From Roseovarius aestuariivivens (GTDB taxonomy: Bacteria > Pseudomonadota > Alphaproteobacteria > Rhodobacterales > Rhodobacteraceae): 64,000 nt of DNA. How positions within the stretch are numbered: the first letter of the stretch is position 1; each line of letters opens with the position of its first letter. This document shows positions 53,778 to 63,625 of this stretch, one piece after another. The notes beneath the pieces were generated by a model. That model saw nothing but the letters and a program-made list of their open reading frames with translations, was not told the DNA's origin and made no database searches. The stretch is taken from contig NZ_SJEY01000012.1 of NCBI RefSeq assembly GCF_004761875.1, forward strand, positions 1 to 64,000, read 5' to 3'. A program made the position numbers and the translations under genes.

Positions 53778-54422
53778 TCAGGCGCGGGCGTTGTCAACGA
53801 TCAGACGCATGAGATCGGCGTCCTTGACCCCCGGCGCGCGTTCCACGCCCGAGGACACGTCGATCTGGTTGGCCCCGGTCAGGCGTACCGCCTCGGCCAC
53901 ATTGTTCGGTGTCAAACCCCCGGCCAGCATCCACGGCACGCTCCAGCTCCGGCCCGCGATAAGCCCCCAGTCAAAGGCCACCGCGTTCCCGCCTGGCCGG
54001 TCCGCGCCTTTGGGGGGCTTGGCGTCGATCAGAAGCTGGTCCGCCACCTTGCTGTAAAAGTCGATCTGCGTGAGGTCCGTCTCGGTGGCGATCCCGATCG
54101 CCTTCATCACCGGCAGGCCATAACGCTGCTTGACTTCGGTAACCCGGGCCGGACTTTCCGTGCCATGCAGCTGCAGCATGTCCAGAGGCACCGCGTCTGT
54201 CAGCTCGTCGAGCATAGCGTCATCAGCATCGACCGTCAGCGCCACCTTGGCGATGCCTTCCGGCACGGACCGGGCCATATCGGCGGCCAATTCCAGCCCC
54301 AGGTGTCGGGGCGAGGGTGGAAAGAAAACGAAACCCACGTAAGACGCACCCGCAAGAATAGCCGCGGGAATATCGGCGGGATCGGTCAGCCCGCAGATCT
54401 TGACCTTGACGTTTCGGGGCAT
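53778..54422 (-). CDS. trpF: Phosphoribosylanthranilate isomerase
   Basis: 214 residues from the ATG at 54422 ([12 protein letters not shown]); a TTG 24 bp earlier is less likely. Catalytic Cys in [10 protein letters not shown], Asp in LTVDAD and the phosphate-binding [12 protein letters not shown] are present. Third step of the tryptophan branch. Its 5' end is separated by 7 bp from the lapA-like gene, a conserved order in Rhodobacterales. Confidence 0.96.
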   Translation of the reverse strand: MPRNVKVKICGLTDPADIPAAILAGASYVGFVFFPPSPRHLGLELAADMARSVPEGIAKVALTVDADDAMLDELTDAVPLDMLQLHGTESPARVTEVKQRYGLPVMKAIGIATETDLTQIDFYSKVADQLLIDAKPPKGADRPGGNAVAFDWGLIAGRSWSVPWMLAGGLTPNNVAEAVRLTGANQIDVSSGVERAPGVKDADLMRLIVDNARA

Positions 54423-54429
54423 GAGGGGC

Positions 54430-54780
54430 TCAGCTGGCCTCTTCAAGCATGACGAGGACCTCGTCCTTGTCCTTGTGCTTCTCGCCCTTGAGGCGCGTGA
54501 TCTCGGCCCGCAGACGCGCCATTTCCCGCGCCTGACGCGCGGCCTCCGCCCGCTCCTTGGCCTCGCGGATCCATTCCCAGATGAAGCCGATGATCAGACC
54601 GGCCAGCACGCCGCCGAACATGATCACGAAAAGCGGCACGGTGTAGGAGGGGGTCAGCGCGAAAAACCCGGCCAGTTCGGGCGGCAGCACATCGACCTCC
54701 ACGGTCTGGCGATTGGCCAGCGCGATGAGGACCAGCGCCAGTCCGAAAATGGCGATACAGGCGTAGCGGATATAACGCAT
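54430..54780 (-). CDS. lapA: LapA-domain membrane protein
   Basis: 116 residues, two membrane segments ([20 protein letters not shown], then [19 protein letters not shown]) followed by a charged coiled-coil ([20 protein letters not shown]). This is the DUF1049/LapA architecture. In enterobacteria LapA works with LapB to regulate lipopolysaccharide assembly, but that role is not established here. Overlaps the ihfB stop (ATGA-type). Confidence 0.88.
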   Translation of the reverse strand: MRYIRYACIAIFGLALVLIALANRQTVEVDVLPPELAGFFALTPSYTVPLFVIMFGGVLAGLIIGFIWEWIREAKERAEAARQAREMARLRAEITRLKGEKHKDKDEVLVMLEEAS

Positions 54781-55064
54781 CAGGATTTCCCGTTAAGTCT
54801 TTCTCGAAGCAGTTTCCCGGCCTTGAAGAACGGCACGTGTTTCTCCTCGACCTCGACAGATTCGCCGGTGCGCGGGTTCCGTCCGGTGCGCGCGTCGCGT
54901 TTCTTGACCGAAAACGCGCCGAAACCGCGCAACTCGACCCGGTTACCGTCGGCCATGGCGTTCGTAATCTCGTTGAAAACCGTTGTCACGATGCGTTCCA
55001 CATCGCGCTGGTACAAATGCGGGTTTTCGTCGGCAATCTTTTGAATGAGTTCCGACCGGATCAT
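54780..55064 (-). CDS. ihfB: Integration host factor beta subunit
   Basis: 94 residues from the ATG at 55064 ([20 protein letters not shown]), GGGGAG upstream. The DNA-bending arm [19 protein letters not shown] and the GFGAFSVK strand are the HU/IHF signatures; the residue after GRNP is R/T as in IhfB. It bends DNA with IhfA in replication, recombination and transcription, and may help island integration. First gene of the lapA-trpF run. Confidence 0.96.
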   Translation of the reverse strand: MIRSELIQKIADENPHLYQRDVERIVTTVFNEITNAMADGNRVELRGFGAFSVKKRDARTGRNPRTGESVEVEEKHVPFFKAGKLLRERLNGKS

Positions 55065-55344
55065 CGGCTCCCCCCGTTCTGGTTCATTGGCGCGTTCTTT
55101 AGAGAACCGCATTGTTATGATTGGAAACTATAGATTGAAAATCCCGGCCCGGAAACTGAAAGCCACGCAACGTAGCGGCCAAAAGCGCGATTTCTGAGCT
55201 TCGGATCGCGATTCTCGCGGCTTTCCCGGTATGAGTGAGGCCGCGCGCCGCCTTTCGCCCGCTGATATTGCGCTGCGGCAAAAGCCATTGATTCGCTTGG
55301 ATTTGCGGGCATGCCCTGCTGCGCATGCAGGCGGGCGCGAACGA

Positions 55345-55375
55345 AAAACGGCCCCGTCGGGGACGGGGCCGTTTG
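55345..55375 (-). terminator. Intrinsic terminator after rpsA
   Basis: On the minus strand, AAACGGCCCCGTC pairs with GACGGGGCCGTTT, followed by TTCG; a 13-bp perfect stem starting about 24 bp after the rpsA stop. Confidence 0.9.
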
Positions 55376-55398
55376 CGAATGTCTCAAGCGTTGCGATC

Positions 55399-57084
55399 TT
55401 ACTTCTCGTCGTCCGCCTTCAGAGCGGCGCCAAGGATGTCGCCCAGCGAGGCGCCCGAGTCCGAGCTGCCATACTGTTCCACGGCTTCCTTCTCTTCCGC
55501 GATCTCGCGCGCCTTGATCGACAGACCCAGACGGCGGGACTTGCTGTCGACGTTGGTGACGCGCACGTCCACTTTGTCGCCGACCGAGAACCGCTCTGGG
55601 CGCTGCTCGGAACGGTCACGGCTCAGGTCGCTGCGGCGGATGAAGGACTTCATGCCCTCGTATTCCACCTCGATGCCGCCATCCTCGATCGAGGTGACCT
55701 CGACGGTGATGATCGAGCCGCGCTTCACGCCGCCCACGGCTTCGGCGAACTTGTCACCGCCAAGCGCCTTGATCGACAGCGAGATCCGCTCTTTCTCCAC
55801 GTCCACTTCCGAGACGACCGCCTGAACGACGTCGCCCTTCTTGTAGCTCTGGATCGCGTCTTCGCCGCGCTCGTCCCAGCTCAGGTCCGAAAGGTGCACC
55901 ATGCCGTCGATATCGCCATCGAGACCGATGAAGAGACCGAATTCGGTGATGTTCTTGACCTCGCCCTCGACCTCGGTGCCCTCGGGGTGGGTTTCGGCGA
56001 AAACCTCCCACGGGTTGCGCATGGTCTGCTTGAGGCCCAGAGATACGCGGCGCTTCGCCTGGTCGATCTCCAGCACCATGACCTCGACCTCCTGAGAGGT
56101 GGAGACGATCTTGCCGGGATGCACGTTCTTCTTGGTCCACGACATTTCCGAGACGTGCACCAGACCCTCGACACCGGGCTCCAGCTCGACGAACGCACCG
56201 TAGTCGGTGATGTTCGTGACGCGGCCGGTATGCACCGATTCCAGCGGGTATTTCACGGCCACCAGATCCCACGGATCTTCCTGCAGCTGCTTCATGCCAA
56301 GGCTGATGCGGTGGGTTTCCTTGTTGATCTTGATGACCTGAACCTTGACCGTCTCGCCGATCGACAGGATCTCGGAGGGGTGGTTCACGCGGCGCCAGGC
56401 CATGTCGGTCACGTGCAGAAGGCCGTCCACACCACCCAGATCGACGAAGGCGCCGTATTCGGTGATGTTCTTGACCACGCCGTCCACGGCGTCGCCCTCG
56501 GTCAGCTTGCCGATCACCTCGGCGCGCTGCTCGGCACGGCTCTCTTCAAGGATGGCACGGCGCGAGACAACGATGTTGCCACGGCGGCGGTCCATCTTGA
56601 GGATCTGGAAGGGCTGCTTGAGACCCATCAGCGGGCCGGCGTCGCGCACCGGGCGCACATCGACCTGAGAGCCGGGCAGGAAGGCCACGGCACCGCCCAG
56701 ATCGACGGTAAAGCCACCCTTGACGCGGCCAAAGATAGCACCTTCGACACGCGCGTCGTCGGCATAGGCCTTTTCCAGGCGATCCCAGGCTTCTTCCCGG
56801 CGCGCCATCTCGCGGCTGATGACAGCCTCGCCGCGCGCGTTCTCGACCTGACGAAGGAAGACTTCGACTTCGTCGCCCACTTCGATCTCGGGCGCTTCAC
56901 CGGGATTTGCGAATTCCTTAAGCTCGACGCGGCCTTCCATCTTGTAGCCGACGTCGATGATGGCTTGTCCCGCTTCAATCGCGATGACCTTGCCTTTGAC
57001 GACACTGCCCTCGTCGGGGGTGTCCATTTCGAGGTTTTCATTAAGGAGGGCCTCGAATTCCTCCATCGATGCGTTCTGAGCCAT
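55399..57084 (-). CDS. rpsA: 30S ribosomal protein S1
   Basis: 561 residues from the ATG at 57084 (MAQNASMEEFEALLNEN). Six S1 RNA-binding domains with repeats such as VDGLLHVTDMAWRR, VEGLVHVSEMSWTKKN and IDGMVHLSDLSWDERG. Binds mRNA leaders for translation initiation. Followed by a strong terminator. Confidence 0.98.
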   Translation of the reverse strand: MAQNASMEEFEALLNENLEMDTPDEGSVVKGKVIAIEAGQAIIDVGYKMEGRVELKEFANPGEAPEIEVGDEVEVFLRQVENARGEAVISREMARREEAWDRLEKAYADDARVEGAIFGRVKGGFTVDLGGAVAFLPGSQVDVRPVRDAGPLMGLKQPFQILKMDRRRGNIVVSRRAILEESRAEQRAEVIGKLTEGDAVDGVVKNITEYGAFVDLGGVDGLLHVTDMAWRRVNHPSEILSIGETVKVQVIKINKETHRISLGMKQLQEDPWDLVAVKYPLESVHTGRVTNITDYGAFVELEPGVEGLVHVSEMSWTKKNVHPGKIVSTSQEVEVMVLEIDQAKRRVSLGLKQTMRNPWEVFAETHPEGTEVEGEVKNITEFGLFIGLDGDIDGMVHLSDLSWDERGEDAIQSYKKGDVVQAVVSEVDVEKERISLSIKALGGDKFAEAVGGVKRGSIITVEVTSIEDGGIEVEYEGMKSFIRRSDLSRDRSEQRPERFSVGDKVDVRVTNVDSKSRRLGLSIKAREIAEEKEAVEQYGSSDSGASLGDILGAALKADDEK

Positions 57085-57285
57085 GTGGCAGTCGTTTCCT
57101 TTACGTATCAATTTGTCCGGCCGTGCGGTTGGGTCCGCCGGTCTTGAGGGTTTCGTTGGTCAGGCGGGACAGCCTTGATCGCAAAACAAAGAGGGCCGGT
57201 GATCCCGACCCTGCCCGATCTCGTTCGTTTCGCGGCGTTTCCCGCCTTGTCGACGTCGCGCGTATAGACCCGGCAGGCTGCGTGA

Positions 57286-58731
57286 TCAAGCATTTTCGCT
57301 ATCGTCGTTTGCTTCGTCAGTTCCTGTTTGAAGGTGATGAGCGGCGTTCAGCATCGCTTCATACATGGGTAGATAGTGAGGTGCAAGAAAGGCTACGACA
57401 CGCCACCATGGGTGATAGTTTTGATCGTCCGGCAGGTCAAATCTCTCCGACGGAAGAGCAATTAACTCTGGGTATTCTTCATGAACTTTATGACGAAACT
57501 CGTTTTCTAAACGTCGCTCTCGCTCCCAACCGCTTTGCCCTGCTGCAGCTAGCGACGCCTCATTCATCTTTTTTACGAGCTCAGCGCCAGCAACTGCGGT
57601 GAGGGAAGCTCGGCTTAACACTCTTTTTAGAACTAAGCCGCCTAGATTGGTTTCATTAAATGCCAGACACACCAGCAACGGAACATCCATCGGTTCGCCG
57701 CGGTGGCACCGGATCACCAATTCCACGCGCTCAAGTGTTCGCTTAATCTGCCGCATTGTCGGGCCGCAGGCCTGAACTGCGTCAAAGGCCACTTGACCGG
57801 CGCGTTCAAGACCGAACTCTGGATCATCGCCGTATGGTTCGAACTCTGGATACTGAAGCACGATCTGACGAGCTGCCTCTGCCTTTGCTTCAGGCTTGGG
57901 GGCCAATTTCAAACGCAGATCAATGAATTTATCGAGGTATCCCTCTCCACCTTCGCTTCCGAAAGCCCCAAAGCGGTGTTCGGCGAGGTTTTCAAGATAC
58001 TCGCGGTTGACGAAAAGCACGAAAACATATCCGTCTTCGTTGAAGGCGAGTTTCATGGCTTCAAGCAGTGCGATGGCGTAGTCCGGGTGGCATCGCTCCA
58101 GTTCGTCGATCAGGATGACGACGCGGTCAGTCCCGGTGTCCTGTGTGAGAGTTTGTCGCAATTCGGCCAGTTGTTGAGGCATTTCGCGGCTGCGGACTTG
58201 CTCGGCTGACAACTGCGCCGCCACTTGGGTACTCAGCGCATGAGACACGTTTTCACCAAAGGATGTCAAAATTTCATCGATCTTTGATGTTTCACCGTCT
58301 TTGGAAAGCATGTTGTCCAAGCTTTCGACCGCCTCCTCTCCAGCCTTGCGCGCAAGGACAGTCGCGCCGATCTTCATATCGCCCCAAGCCAACTTTTTCC
58401 CGGTCGACCAAGCATTGAGAAACTTCGATTGTTCCTTTTCCGGCAAAGCGGCCATCAAGGCACCGAGGAACGTTACCACCGCATCGCCGGAATGATCGGA
58501 TTGCTGCGCATCTATCTCAATAGCAACTTCGCCATAGTCGCGGAGGTGTTGTGCCCAAGCCTTGCGGAAAAAGGTCTTGCCCCAGCCAAATCCAGCTTCG
58601 ATAGAGATAACCTTTGCTTCATTCACGGATTTGATCAAGTTCGTGAAGGTCGCCCCAAGGCTCCTGTATCCCAGCGTGTCGCAAGCCCAAGGGTCGTTAA
58701 CATTCTTTTTCACTATACCATTAACCATCAC
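57286..58731 (-). CDS. KAP-type P-loop NTPase
   Basis: 481 residues. Walker A at 47-53 (EAGFGWGKTFF) and Walker B at 204-214 (VVILIDELERCHPDYAIALL) with the ELERC-type sensor are those of KAP NTPases. No clear transmembrane insertion in the P-loop domain is seen, unlike many KAPs. The family is often found in phage-defence islands and with membrane proteins. It stands between rpsA and cmk, which are normally neighbours, and has lower GC than both, so it looks inserted. A defence role is inference only. Confidence 0.75.
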   Translation of the reverse strand: MMVNGIVKKNVNDPWACDTLGYRSLGATFTNLIKSVNEAKVISIEAGFGWGKTFFRKAWAQHLRDYGEVAIEIDAQQSDHSGDAVVTFLGALMAALPEKEQSKFLNAWSTGKKLAWGDMKIGATVLARKAGEEAVESLDNMLSKDGETSKIDEILTSFGENVSHALSTQVAAQLSAEQVRSREMPQQLAELRQTLTQDTGTDRVVILIDELERCHPDYAIALLEAMKLAFNEDGYVFVLFVNREYLENLAEHRFGAFGSEGGEGYLDKFIDLRLKLAPKPEAKAEAARQIVLQYPEFEPYGDDPEFGLERAGQVAFDAVQACGPTMRQIKRTLERVELVIRCHRGEPMDVPLLVCLAFNETNLGGLVLKRVLSRASLTAVAGAELVKKMNEASLAAAGQSGWERERRLENEFRHKVHEEYPELIALPSERFDLPDDQNYHPWWRVVAFLAPHYLPMYEAMLNAAHHLQTGTDEANDDSENA

Positions 58732-58809
58732 GGAAAGAATGAACTTCTACTTAAAGTGTTAAATGGAGAATCTCTTCATCGCAACTTCCGAGTGTGTTTC
58801 TCTAGACCT

Positions 58810-59418
58810 TCAACGCATCGCTGCCCGGATTTCCCGCTCCGCCGCCGCGACTGCCTCTTCGATGCTCATCTTGCTGGTGTCCAGCACCACGGCGTCCTTG
58901 GCGGGCTTCAAGGGTGCGTCGATGCGGGCGCTGTCGCGTGCGTCGCGGTTGCGCAGGTCCTCCAGCACCGTGTCGTAATCCGTCTCGTGCCCGGTCTTGA
59001 GCAGTTCGGCCAGCCGCCGCTGCGCGCGCACATCGTCGCTTGCCGTCACATAAAGTTTCACCTCCGCCTCAGGGCAGATCACCGTGCCGATGTCGCGCCC
59101 GTCAAGTACCGCACCACCCGCGCGCCGGGCAAAGGCGCGCTGGAAATCCATGAGGGCTGCGCGCACCTCGGCGATGGCGGCCACCCGGCTGGCGGCCTGC
59201 GCCACCTCCGGCGTGCGCAGGTCGTCGGCCTCGAGATCCGCCGCCGTCAGGGCCCGCGCCGCGTCAATCGGGTCCGTGCCGTCCAGCGTGCGCCGACCCG
59301 TCGCACGGTAGAGCAGACCGGTGTCCAGATGGGCAAAGCCAAAGGTTTCGGCCACGGCGCGCGACACCGTTCCCTTGCCCGCCGCCGCCGGCCCGTCGAT
59401 TGCCACCGTGAATGCCAT
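58810..59418 (-). CDS. cmk: Cytidylate kinase
   Basis: 202 residues. Walker [30 protein letters not shown] with the conserved Tyr/Arg, [18 protein letters not shown], and the lid region with R-rich stretch [12 protein letters not shown]. Phosphorylates CMP and dCMP. Followed by the KAP gene, then rpsA on the same strand. Confidence 0.97.
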   Translation of the reverse strand: MAFTVAIDGPAAAGKGTVSRAVAETFGFAHLDTGLLYRATGRRTLDGTDPIDAARALTAADLEADDLRTPEVAQAASRVAAIAEVRAALMDFQRAFARRAGGAVLDGRDIGTVICPEAEVKLYVTASDDVRAQRRLAELLKTGHETDYDTVLEDLRNRDARDSARIDAPLKPAKDAVVLDTSKMSIEEAVAAAEREIRAAMR

Positions 59419-59750
59419 CTTGCCCCTTTTCCGCCGCCTTTTCGATGGTTAGTGCAACCGCTTGCGGCGCTCAAGTCCCCCCTGAACAACCCTGTCGTGT
59501 CGTCAACGAAGTGTTTCCGGTTTTTTCGTCGTGAGAATAAACAGGATTCTCGTCGAATTCGGTCAATTTTGATGAAAATTCAAGCATTTCACGTGTGAAC
59601 GCTTCCCTTACGTAAAGCGCGCTTTGTGCCCCTCAACTCCCGGGGGTGGCCCGGTCCGGGATCGGGCAGAACAAAGACATTTTCGCCGAATTTGCGCCGA
59701 AACTGACGCGCAAGCTTAGGGTCGACCCAGAACGAGAATCTTTTGTTACC

Positions 59751-59918
59751 ATGTCGAAGTCGGAAGACCCGGAAATCTTACTCAGGACTGATCCTCTCGT
59801 TCAGCCTCCCCGGCCGGCCATTCTGCGCGTCTGGATGAAGACGCAGATTTCGGTCTTGCCGTTCCTCGAGATCGCCCTGCTTGCCGTGCTGCTTTTGATC
59901 CGCGCGGTTACGGACTGA
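59751..59918 (+). CDS. Small single-span membrane protein
   Basis: 55 residues from the ATG at 59751 (MSKSEDPEILLRTDPLVQ) with one hydrophobic segment near the C-terminus (FLEIALLAVLLLIRAV). No strong ribosome site. Function unknown. A chance frame cannot be ruled out. Confidence 0.4.
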   Translation: MSKSEDPEILLRTDPLVQPPRPAILRVWMKTQISVLPFLEIALLAVLLLIRAVTD

Positions 59919-60001
59919 ACCTGTCCAGGACTTCCGTCGGCGCCGCTCAAAAGCTTTCGCCCTAAGACCGGCACCATCGCCCAATATCTTTTGAAGGCTT
60001 G

Positions 60002-60072
60002 AGCGGGTAGCGGGAATCGAACCCGCGCGTTCAGCTTGGGAAGCTGACAGGCTACCATTACATCATACCCGC
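60002..60072 (-). tRNA. tRNA-Gly(CCC)
   Basis: Minus strand: acceptor GCGGGTA pairs with TACCCGC; D-arm ATGTAATGGTAGC; anticodon stem TCAGC/GCTGA around loop TTCCCAA (CCC); T-loop GGTTCGATTCC. Discriminator U; CCA is not encoded. Confidence 0.95.
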
Positions 60073-60235
60073 GTCTGGCGCGGATAGTTACGCCTCACGC
60101 CGGGGCCGCGCAAGCCCAATCCCGGTCGTGGGCTGCAAGGCGCTTGCGATTCTTCATGCGTGCTTTATTTACAAGGTCCTCAGACCGACAAGGCAACGGG
60201 CGCGCCCGGCGCCGACCAGTTTCACGGGTGATCCC

Positions 60236-60889
60236 ATGGCCACAGGGCCGCAGACAGCAACCACAGCAGACAGCGGTGCCGCCAGCGCCGCGCTGGACAG
60301 GCTCATTGCCTGTCCGACCTGTGATCTCGTCTACACGGTGCCGGATCTGGCCTCTCTCGACCGCGCGGTCTGCGCGCGGTGCCATACCGTGCTCATCGCG
60401 CCACGCCGGAAGGCGGGCAAGCAGCTGATCGCGCTGGCGCTGACCGTGCTCATCCTGATCGTCGCGGCCTGCCTCTTTCCGTTCCTGTCCATCGGGGCCG
60501 GCGGCGTGACTCAAAACGCCTCAATCCTCAGCACGGCTCTGGCGTTTTCCGGCACGTTTTCCATCCTCTCGGTGGCCGTGCTGTTTTTCATCGTCGTCAT
60601 CCCCGCTGCGCGCCTTTGCCTTCTGATCTACGTGCTGACGCCGATCATCCGCGACAAGCCGCCCGCGCCGTTCGCCCGCGATGCCTTCGCCCTGTCCGAG
60701 GCCCTGTTGCCCTGGGCCATGGCCGAGATCTTCGCCATCGGCTGCGCGGTCGCGCTGGTCAAGCTCAGCGACATGGCCGATGTGGTCTTCGGTCCGGCGG
60801 CGTGGATCTTCGCCATTCTCGTGGTGCTCGTGGTCGCCACCGACAGTCTCATGTGCAGGTATTCGATATGGAAGTCGCTGGAGACTTGA
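60236..60889 (+). CDS. pqiA: Paraquat-inducible protein A, first half
   Basis: 217 residues from the ATG at 60236 (MATGPQTATTADSGAASAAL). A CxxC zinc-ribbon pair (LIACPTCDL, then AVCARCHTVL) precedes four membrane segments. Matches the N-terminal half of the usual 417-residue PqiA; the second half is in the next gene. PqiABC forms an envelope-spanning lipid transport system. Confidence 0.88.
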   Translation: MATGPQTATTADSGAASAALDRLIACPTCDLVYTVPDLASLDRAVCARCHTVLIAPRRKAGKQLIALALTVLILIVAACLFPFLSIGAGGVTQNASILSTALAFSGTFSILSVAVLFFIVVIPAARLCLLIYVLTPIIRDKPPAPFARDAFALSEALLPWAMAEIFAIGCAVALVKLSDMADVVFGPAAWIFAILVVLVVATDSLMCRYSIWKSLET

Positions 60890-61536
60890 GAACCGCCCGC
60901 GAGATGGGCCTTGTCGCGTGCCGGCAATGCATGCGGGTCTCTCCTCGCGGGGCGGAAACCTGTCCGCGCTGCGGCGGCGCGCTAGCCTCGCGCGATGAGA
61001 CATCGCTGCAGAAGGTCTGGGCGTGGTGGCTTCTCGGGCTTGCCTGTTACGTACCCGCCAATCTCTACCCGATGCTGGAAACGCGTACTCTGGTCTCGAC
61101 CCAAAGCGACACCATCGTCGGCGGCGCAATTGATCTGGCGCATCATGGCGCCTACGGTGTGGCGGCGATCATTCTGATCGCCAGCGTCGCGATCCCGATG
61201 GCCAAGTTCATCGCGCTGGCCGGTCTGGCGCTTGGCGTGCGCTACGGCCCGCAGCTGTCCGAGGCGCGGCGGCACCTGCTTTACGAAGTCGTGGAATATA
61301 TCGGGCGCTGGTCGATGATCGATGTGTTCGTGGTTGCCATCCTGTCGTCGCTGGTTCAGCTTCAGGCATTGGCGTCCATCACACCCGGCCGCGCCAGCCT
61401 GTTTTTCGCGCTGTCCGTGATCTTCACTATGCTGTCGGCCCGCAGCTTCGACAGCCGCCTGATCTGGGATAGCGATTCCGGCGCGCAGGAGCACAGCCCT
61501 GCGCCGGGCCAACCACAAGAGGACCTGACCGCGTGA
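60868..61536 (+). CDS. pqiA: Paraquat-inducible protein A, second half
   Basis: 222 residues. Overlaps the first pqiA frame by 22 bp in another frame. CxxC pairs LVACRQCMR and CPRCGGAL, then four membrane segments with PANLYPMLETRTL. Together the two genes cover one standard PqiA, a split seen in some Rhodobacterales. It is most likely a natural gene split, since both frames end and start cleanly. Confidence 0.88.
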   Translation: MEVAGDLRTAREMGLVACRQCMRVSPRGAETCPRCGGALASRDETSLQKVWAWWLLGLACYVPANLYPMLETRTLVSTQSDTIVGGAIDLAHHGAYGVAAIILIASVAIPMAKFIALAGLALGVRYGPQLSEARRHLLYEVVEYIGRWSMIDVFVVAILSSLVQLQALASITPGRASLFFALSVIFTMLSARSFDSRLIWDSDSGAQEHSPAPGQPQEDLTA

Positions 61537-63620
61537 CGAGTGACACCCAGAACCCGCCGACCCCGCCCGTGACACGGGGCAGGGCGAATAAAACCATCTC
61601 GCTGGTCTGGATCGTGCCCCTTGTGGCGCTCCTGGCGGTGCTTTTCATCGCCTTTCGCGCATATTCCGATCGCGGTCCGCTGATCGAGATCAGCTTCGAG
61701 AACGCCGCGGGCGTCAAGGCCGACTCGACCGAGCTGCGCTACCGCGACGTGCGCGTCGGGCTGGTCGAGGACGTGACCTTTGCGGAAGGTTTGGACCGCG
61801 TCATCATCTCTGTGCGCGTCGACAAGGAAGTGGCCCCGTTCATTGACGAGCGCGCCACGTTCTGGGTGGTTCGGCCGCAGGTCTCGGCGCAGGGTGTCAG
61901 CGGCCTGAGCACCGTTCTTTCCGGCGTCTATATCGAAGGGTTCTGGGACACCGATGCCGGCACGCCGCAAACCAGGTTCGAGGGCCTCAAGGACGCACCG
62001 CTCGAGCGGCATGGTCAGGAGGGACTGCAGCTCAGTTTCCGCGCCTCGGGACGCGCCTCGCTCATGGAAGACACGCCGATCCTCTATCGCGGGGTCACCG
62101 TGGGGCGCGTGGGCAAGCCCTTCATCTCCGAAGACGGCGCCTCCGCCGAGGCGCCCGCGGTGATCTTCGAACCGCATGATCGTCTGATCTCGACCTCGAC
62201 GCGTTTCTGGGACGCGTCGGGTTTTTCCTTCTCGCTCGGCCCCGGCGGCGCGGCGCTTGACTTCAGCTCGGTGGCCTCGCTGGTATCCGGTGGCGTCACC
62301 TTCGAGACGATGGTGTCGGGCGGCGAGCCGATCTCGCCCGGGGCGACCTTCGTGGTCTACCCCGAGGAATCCGCGGCGCGCAGCAGCCTTTTCGCCGGCG
62401 ACGACAGCGAGGTGCTGCGCCTGTCGGTCGTCTTCGCCGAGAACGTCACCGGGCTCAGCGCCGGGGCCTCGGTCGAACTCAACGGACTGGCCATCGGTGA
62501 AGTGACTTCGATCAACGGCCTGATCGACCCTGAACAGTTCGGAGACAATCGTGTGCACCTCGTGGCCACGCTGGCCATCCGGCCCGCCAGGCTCGGGTTG
62601 GCGGCGGATGCCGGGCAGGGCGAGGCGCTCACCTATCTCGAAGACCGCGTCGCGACAGGGCTTCGGGCCCGGCTCGCCTCCGCCTCGATTCTGACGGGCG
62701 GACTCAAGATCGAGCTTGTGGATGTCCCCGACGCCCCGCCGGAAGAGCTGCGCGAAAGCGAGCAGGGCACGCTTTACCTGCCGACGACCGACAGCGACAT
62801 TTCCGACGTCACCGCGACGGCGCAGGGCGTTTTCGAACGGATCAACGCTCTGCCCATCGAAGAGGTCATGGTTTCGGCCACCGAGCTTTTCAATTCCGCG
62901 CGCGGCCTGATCGAAAGCGACGATCTGCGCGCGGTTCCGGAAAACCTCAACGGCCTGCTCGGCGATGCACGGCAGGTCATCAGCTCGGACGAGGTGCAGG
63001 CGCTGCCCGAACAGCTTGCCGGCCTGATCGAAGAGCTTGACCGCACCGTGGAAAGCTTCAACGAGGCCGCGATCATGGCCCGTCTGGGCGAGGCGGCGGA
63101 AAGCGCGACCGAGGCCGCGACCGGCGTCAGCGACGCGGTCGAGGGCGTGCCCGAACTGGTCGAGCAGCTCAATACCGTGGCCGCAAGGGCCGGAGAGGTC
63201 GAAATCCAGCAACTGGCCGACGAGCTGACCGAACTTGTGCGCTCCGCCGATGCGCTTATCGCCTCCGACGACACCCGTGCGCTTCCCGGCAAGCTCAACG
63301 ATGCCCTGGCCGAACTCAGCGCGGTCCTGGCCGAGTTGCGCGAAGGCGGGGTCGTGGACAACGCGGTTTCCGCGCTCGACAGCGCCTCCGAGGCCGCCGA
63401 CACCATTGCCGAGGCCGGGCGCGATCTGCCGCGCCTGATCGAACAGGCCCGCGCAGTGCTGTCCCGCGCAAACGCCACGCTCGAAGGCTACCAGGCCGAG
63501 AACGGGCTTGGCCGCGATGCCCGCTCGGCCCTGATCGAGGTGCAGAAAGCCGCCAAGGCAGTCGCCTCTCTGGCCCGCGCCATCGAACGTAATCCCAATT
63601 CGCTGCTGACAGGACGTTAA
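61533..63620 (+). CDS. pqiB: PqiB MCE-domain intermembrane lipid transport protein
   Basis: 695 residues from a GTG overlapping pqiA by 4 bp (GTGA). An N-terminal membrane anchor (ISLVWIVPLVALLAVLFIAF) is followed by three MCE domains (ISFENAAGVKADSTELRYR, LSFRASGRASLMEDTPILYR, and LSVVFAENVTGLSAGASVEL) and a long helical C-terminus (EQLAGLIEELDRTVESFNEA) that would form the needle channel across the periplasm. Confidence 0.93.
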   Translation: MTSDTQNPPTPPVTRGRANKTISLVWIVPLVALLAVLFIAFRAYSDRGPLIEISFENAAGVKADSTELRYRDVRVGLVEDVTFAEGLDRVIISVRVDKEVAPFIDERATFWVVRPQVSAQGVSGLSTVLSGVYIEGFWDTDAGTPQTRFEGLKDAPLERHGQEGLQLSFRASGRASLMEDTPILYRGVTVGRVGKPFISEDGASAEAPAVIFEPHDRLISTSTRFWDASGFSFSLGPGGAALDFSSVASLVSGGVTFETMVSGGEPISPGATFVVYPEESAARSSLFAGDDSEVLRLSVVFAENVTGLSAGASVELNGLAIGEVTSINGLIDPEQFGDNRVHLVATLAIRPARLGLAADAGQGEALTYLEDRVATGLRARLASASILTGGLKIELVDVPDAPPEELRESEQGTLYLPTTDSDISDVTATAQGVFERINALPIEEVMVSATELFNSARGLIESDDLRAVPENLNGLLGDARQVISSDEVQALPEQLAGLIEELDRTVESFNEAAIMARLGEAAESATEAATGVSDAVEGVPELVEQLNTVAARAGEVEIQQLADELTELVRSADALIASDDTRALPGKLNDALAELSAVLAELREGGVVDNAVSALDSASEAADTIAEAGRDLPRLIEQARAVLSRANATLEGYQAENGLGRDARSALIEVQKAAKAVASLARAIERNPNSLLTGR

Positions 63621-63625
63621 CCGCC

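Noticed and set aside
55231..57147. 638-codon plus-strand frame over rpsA
   Set aside because: Antisense to ribosomal protein S1 with no independent features.
60868..60889. Overlap of the two pqiA frames, considered as a frameshift in a single pqiA
   Set aside because: Each half has its own start, CxxC pairs and complete membrane set, and split pqiA genes are known, so a natural overlap is more likely than a mutation.
61362..63212. 616-codon minus-strand frame over pqiB
   Set aside because: Antisense shadow of a clear MCE protein.
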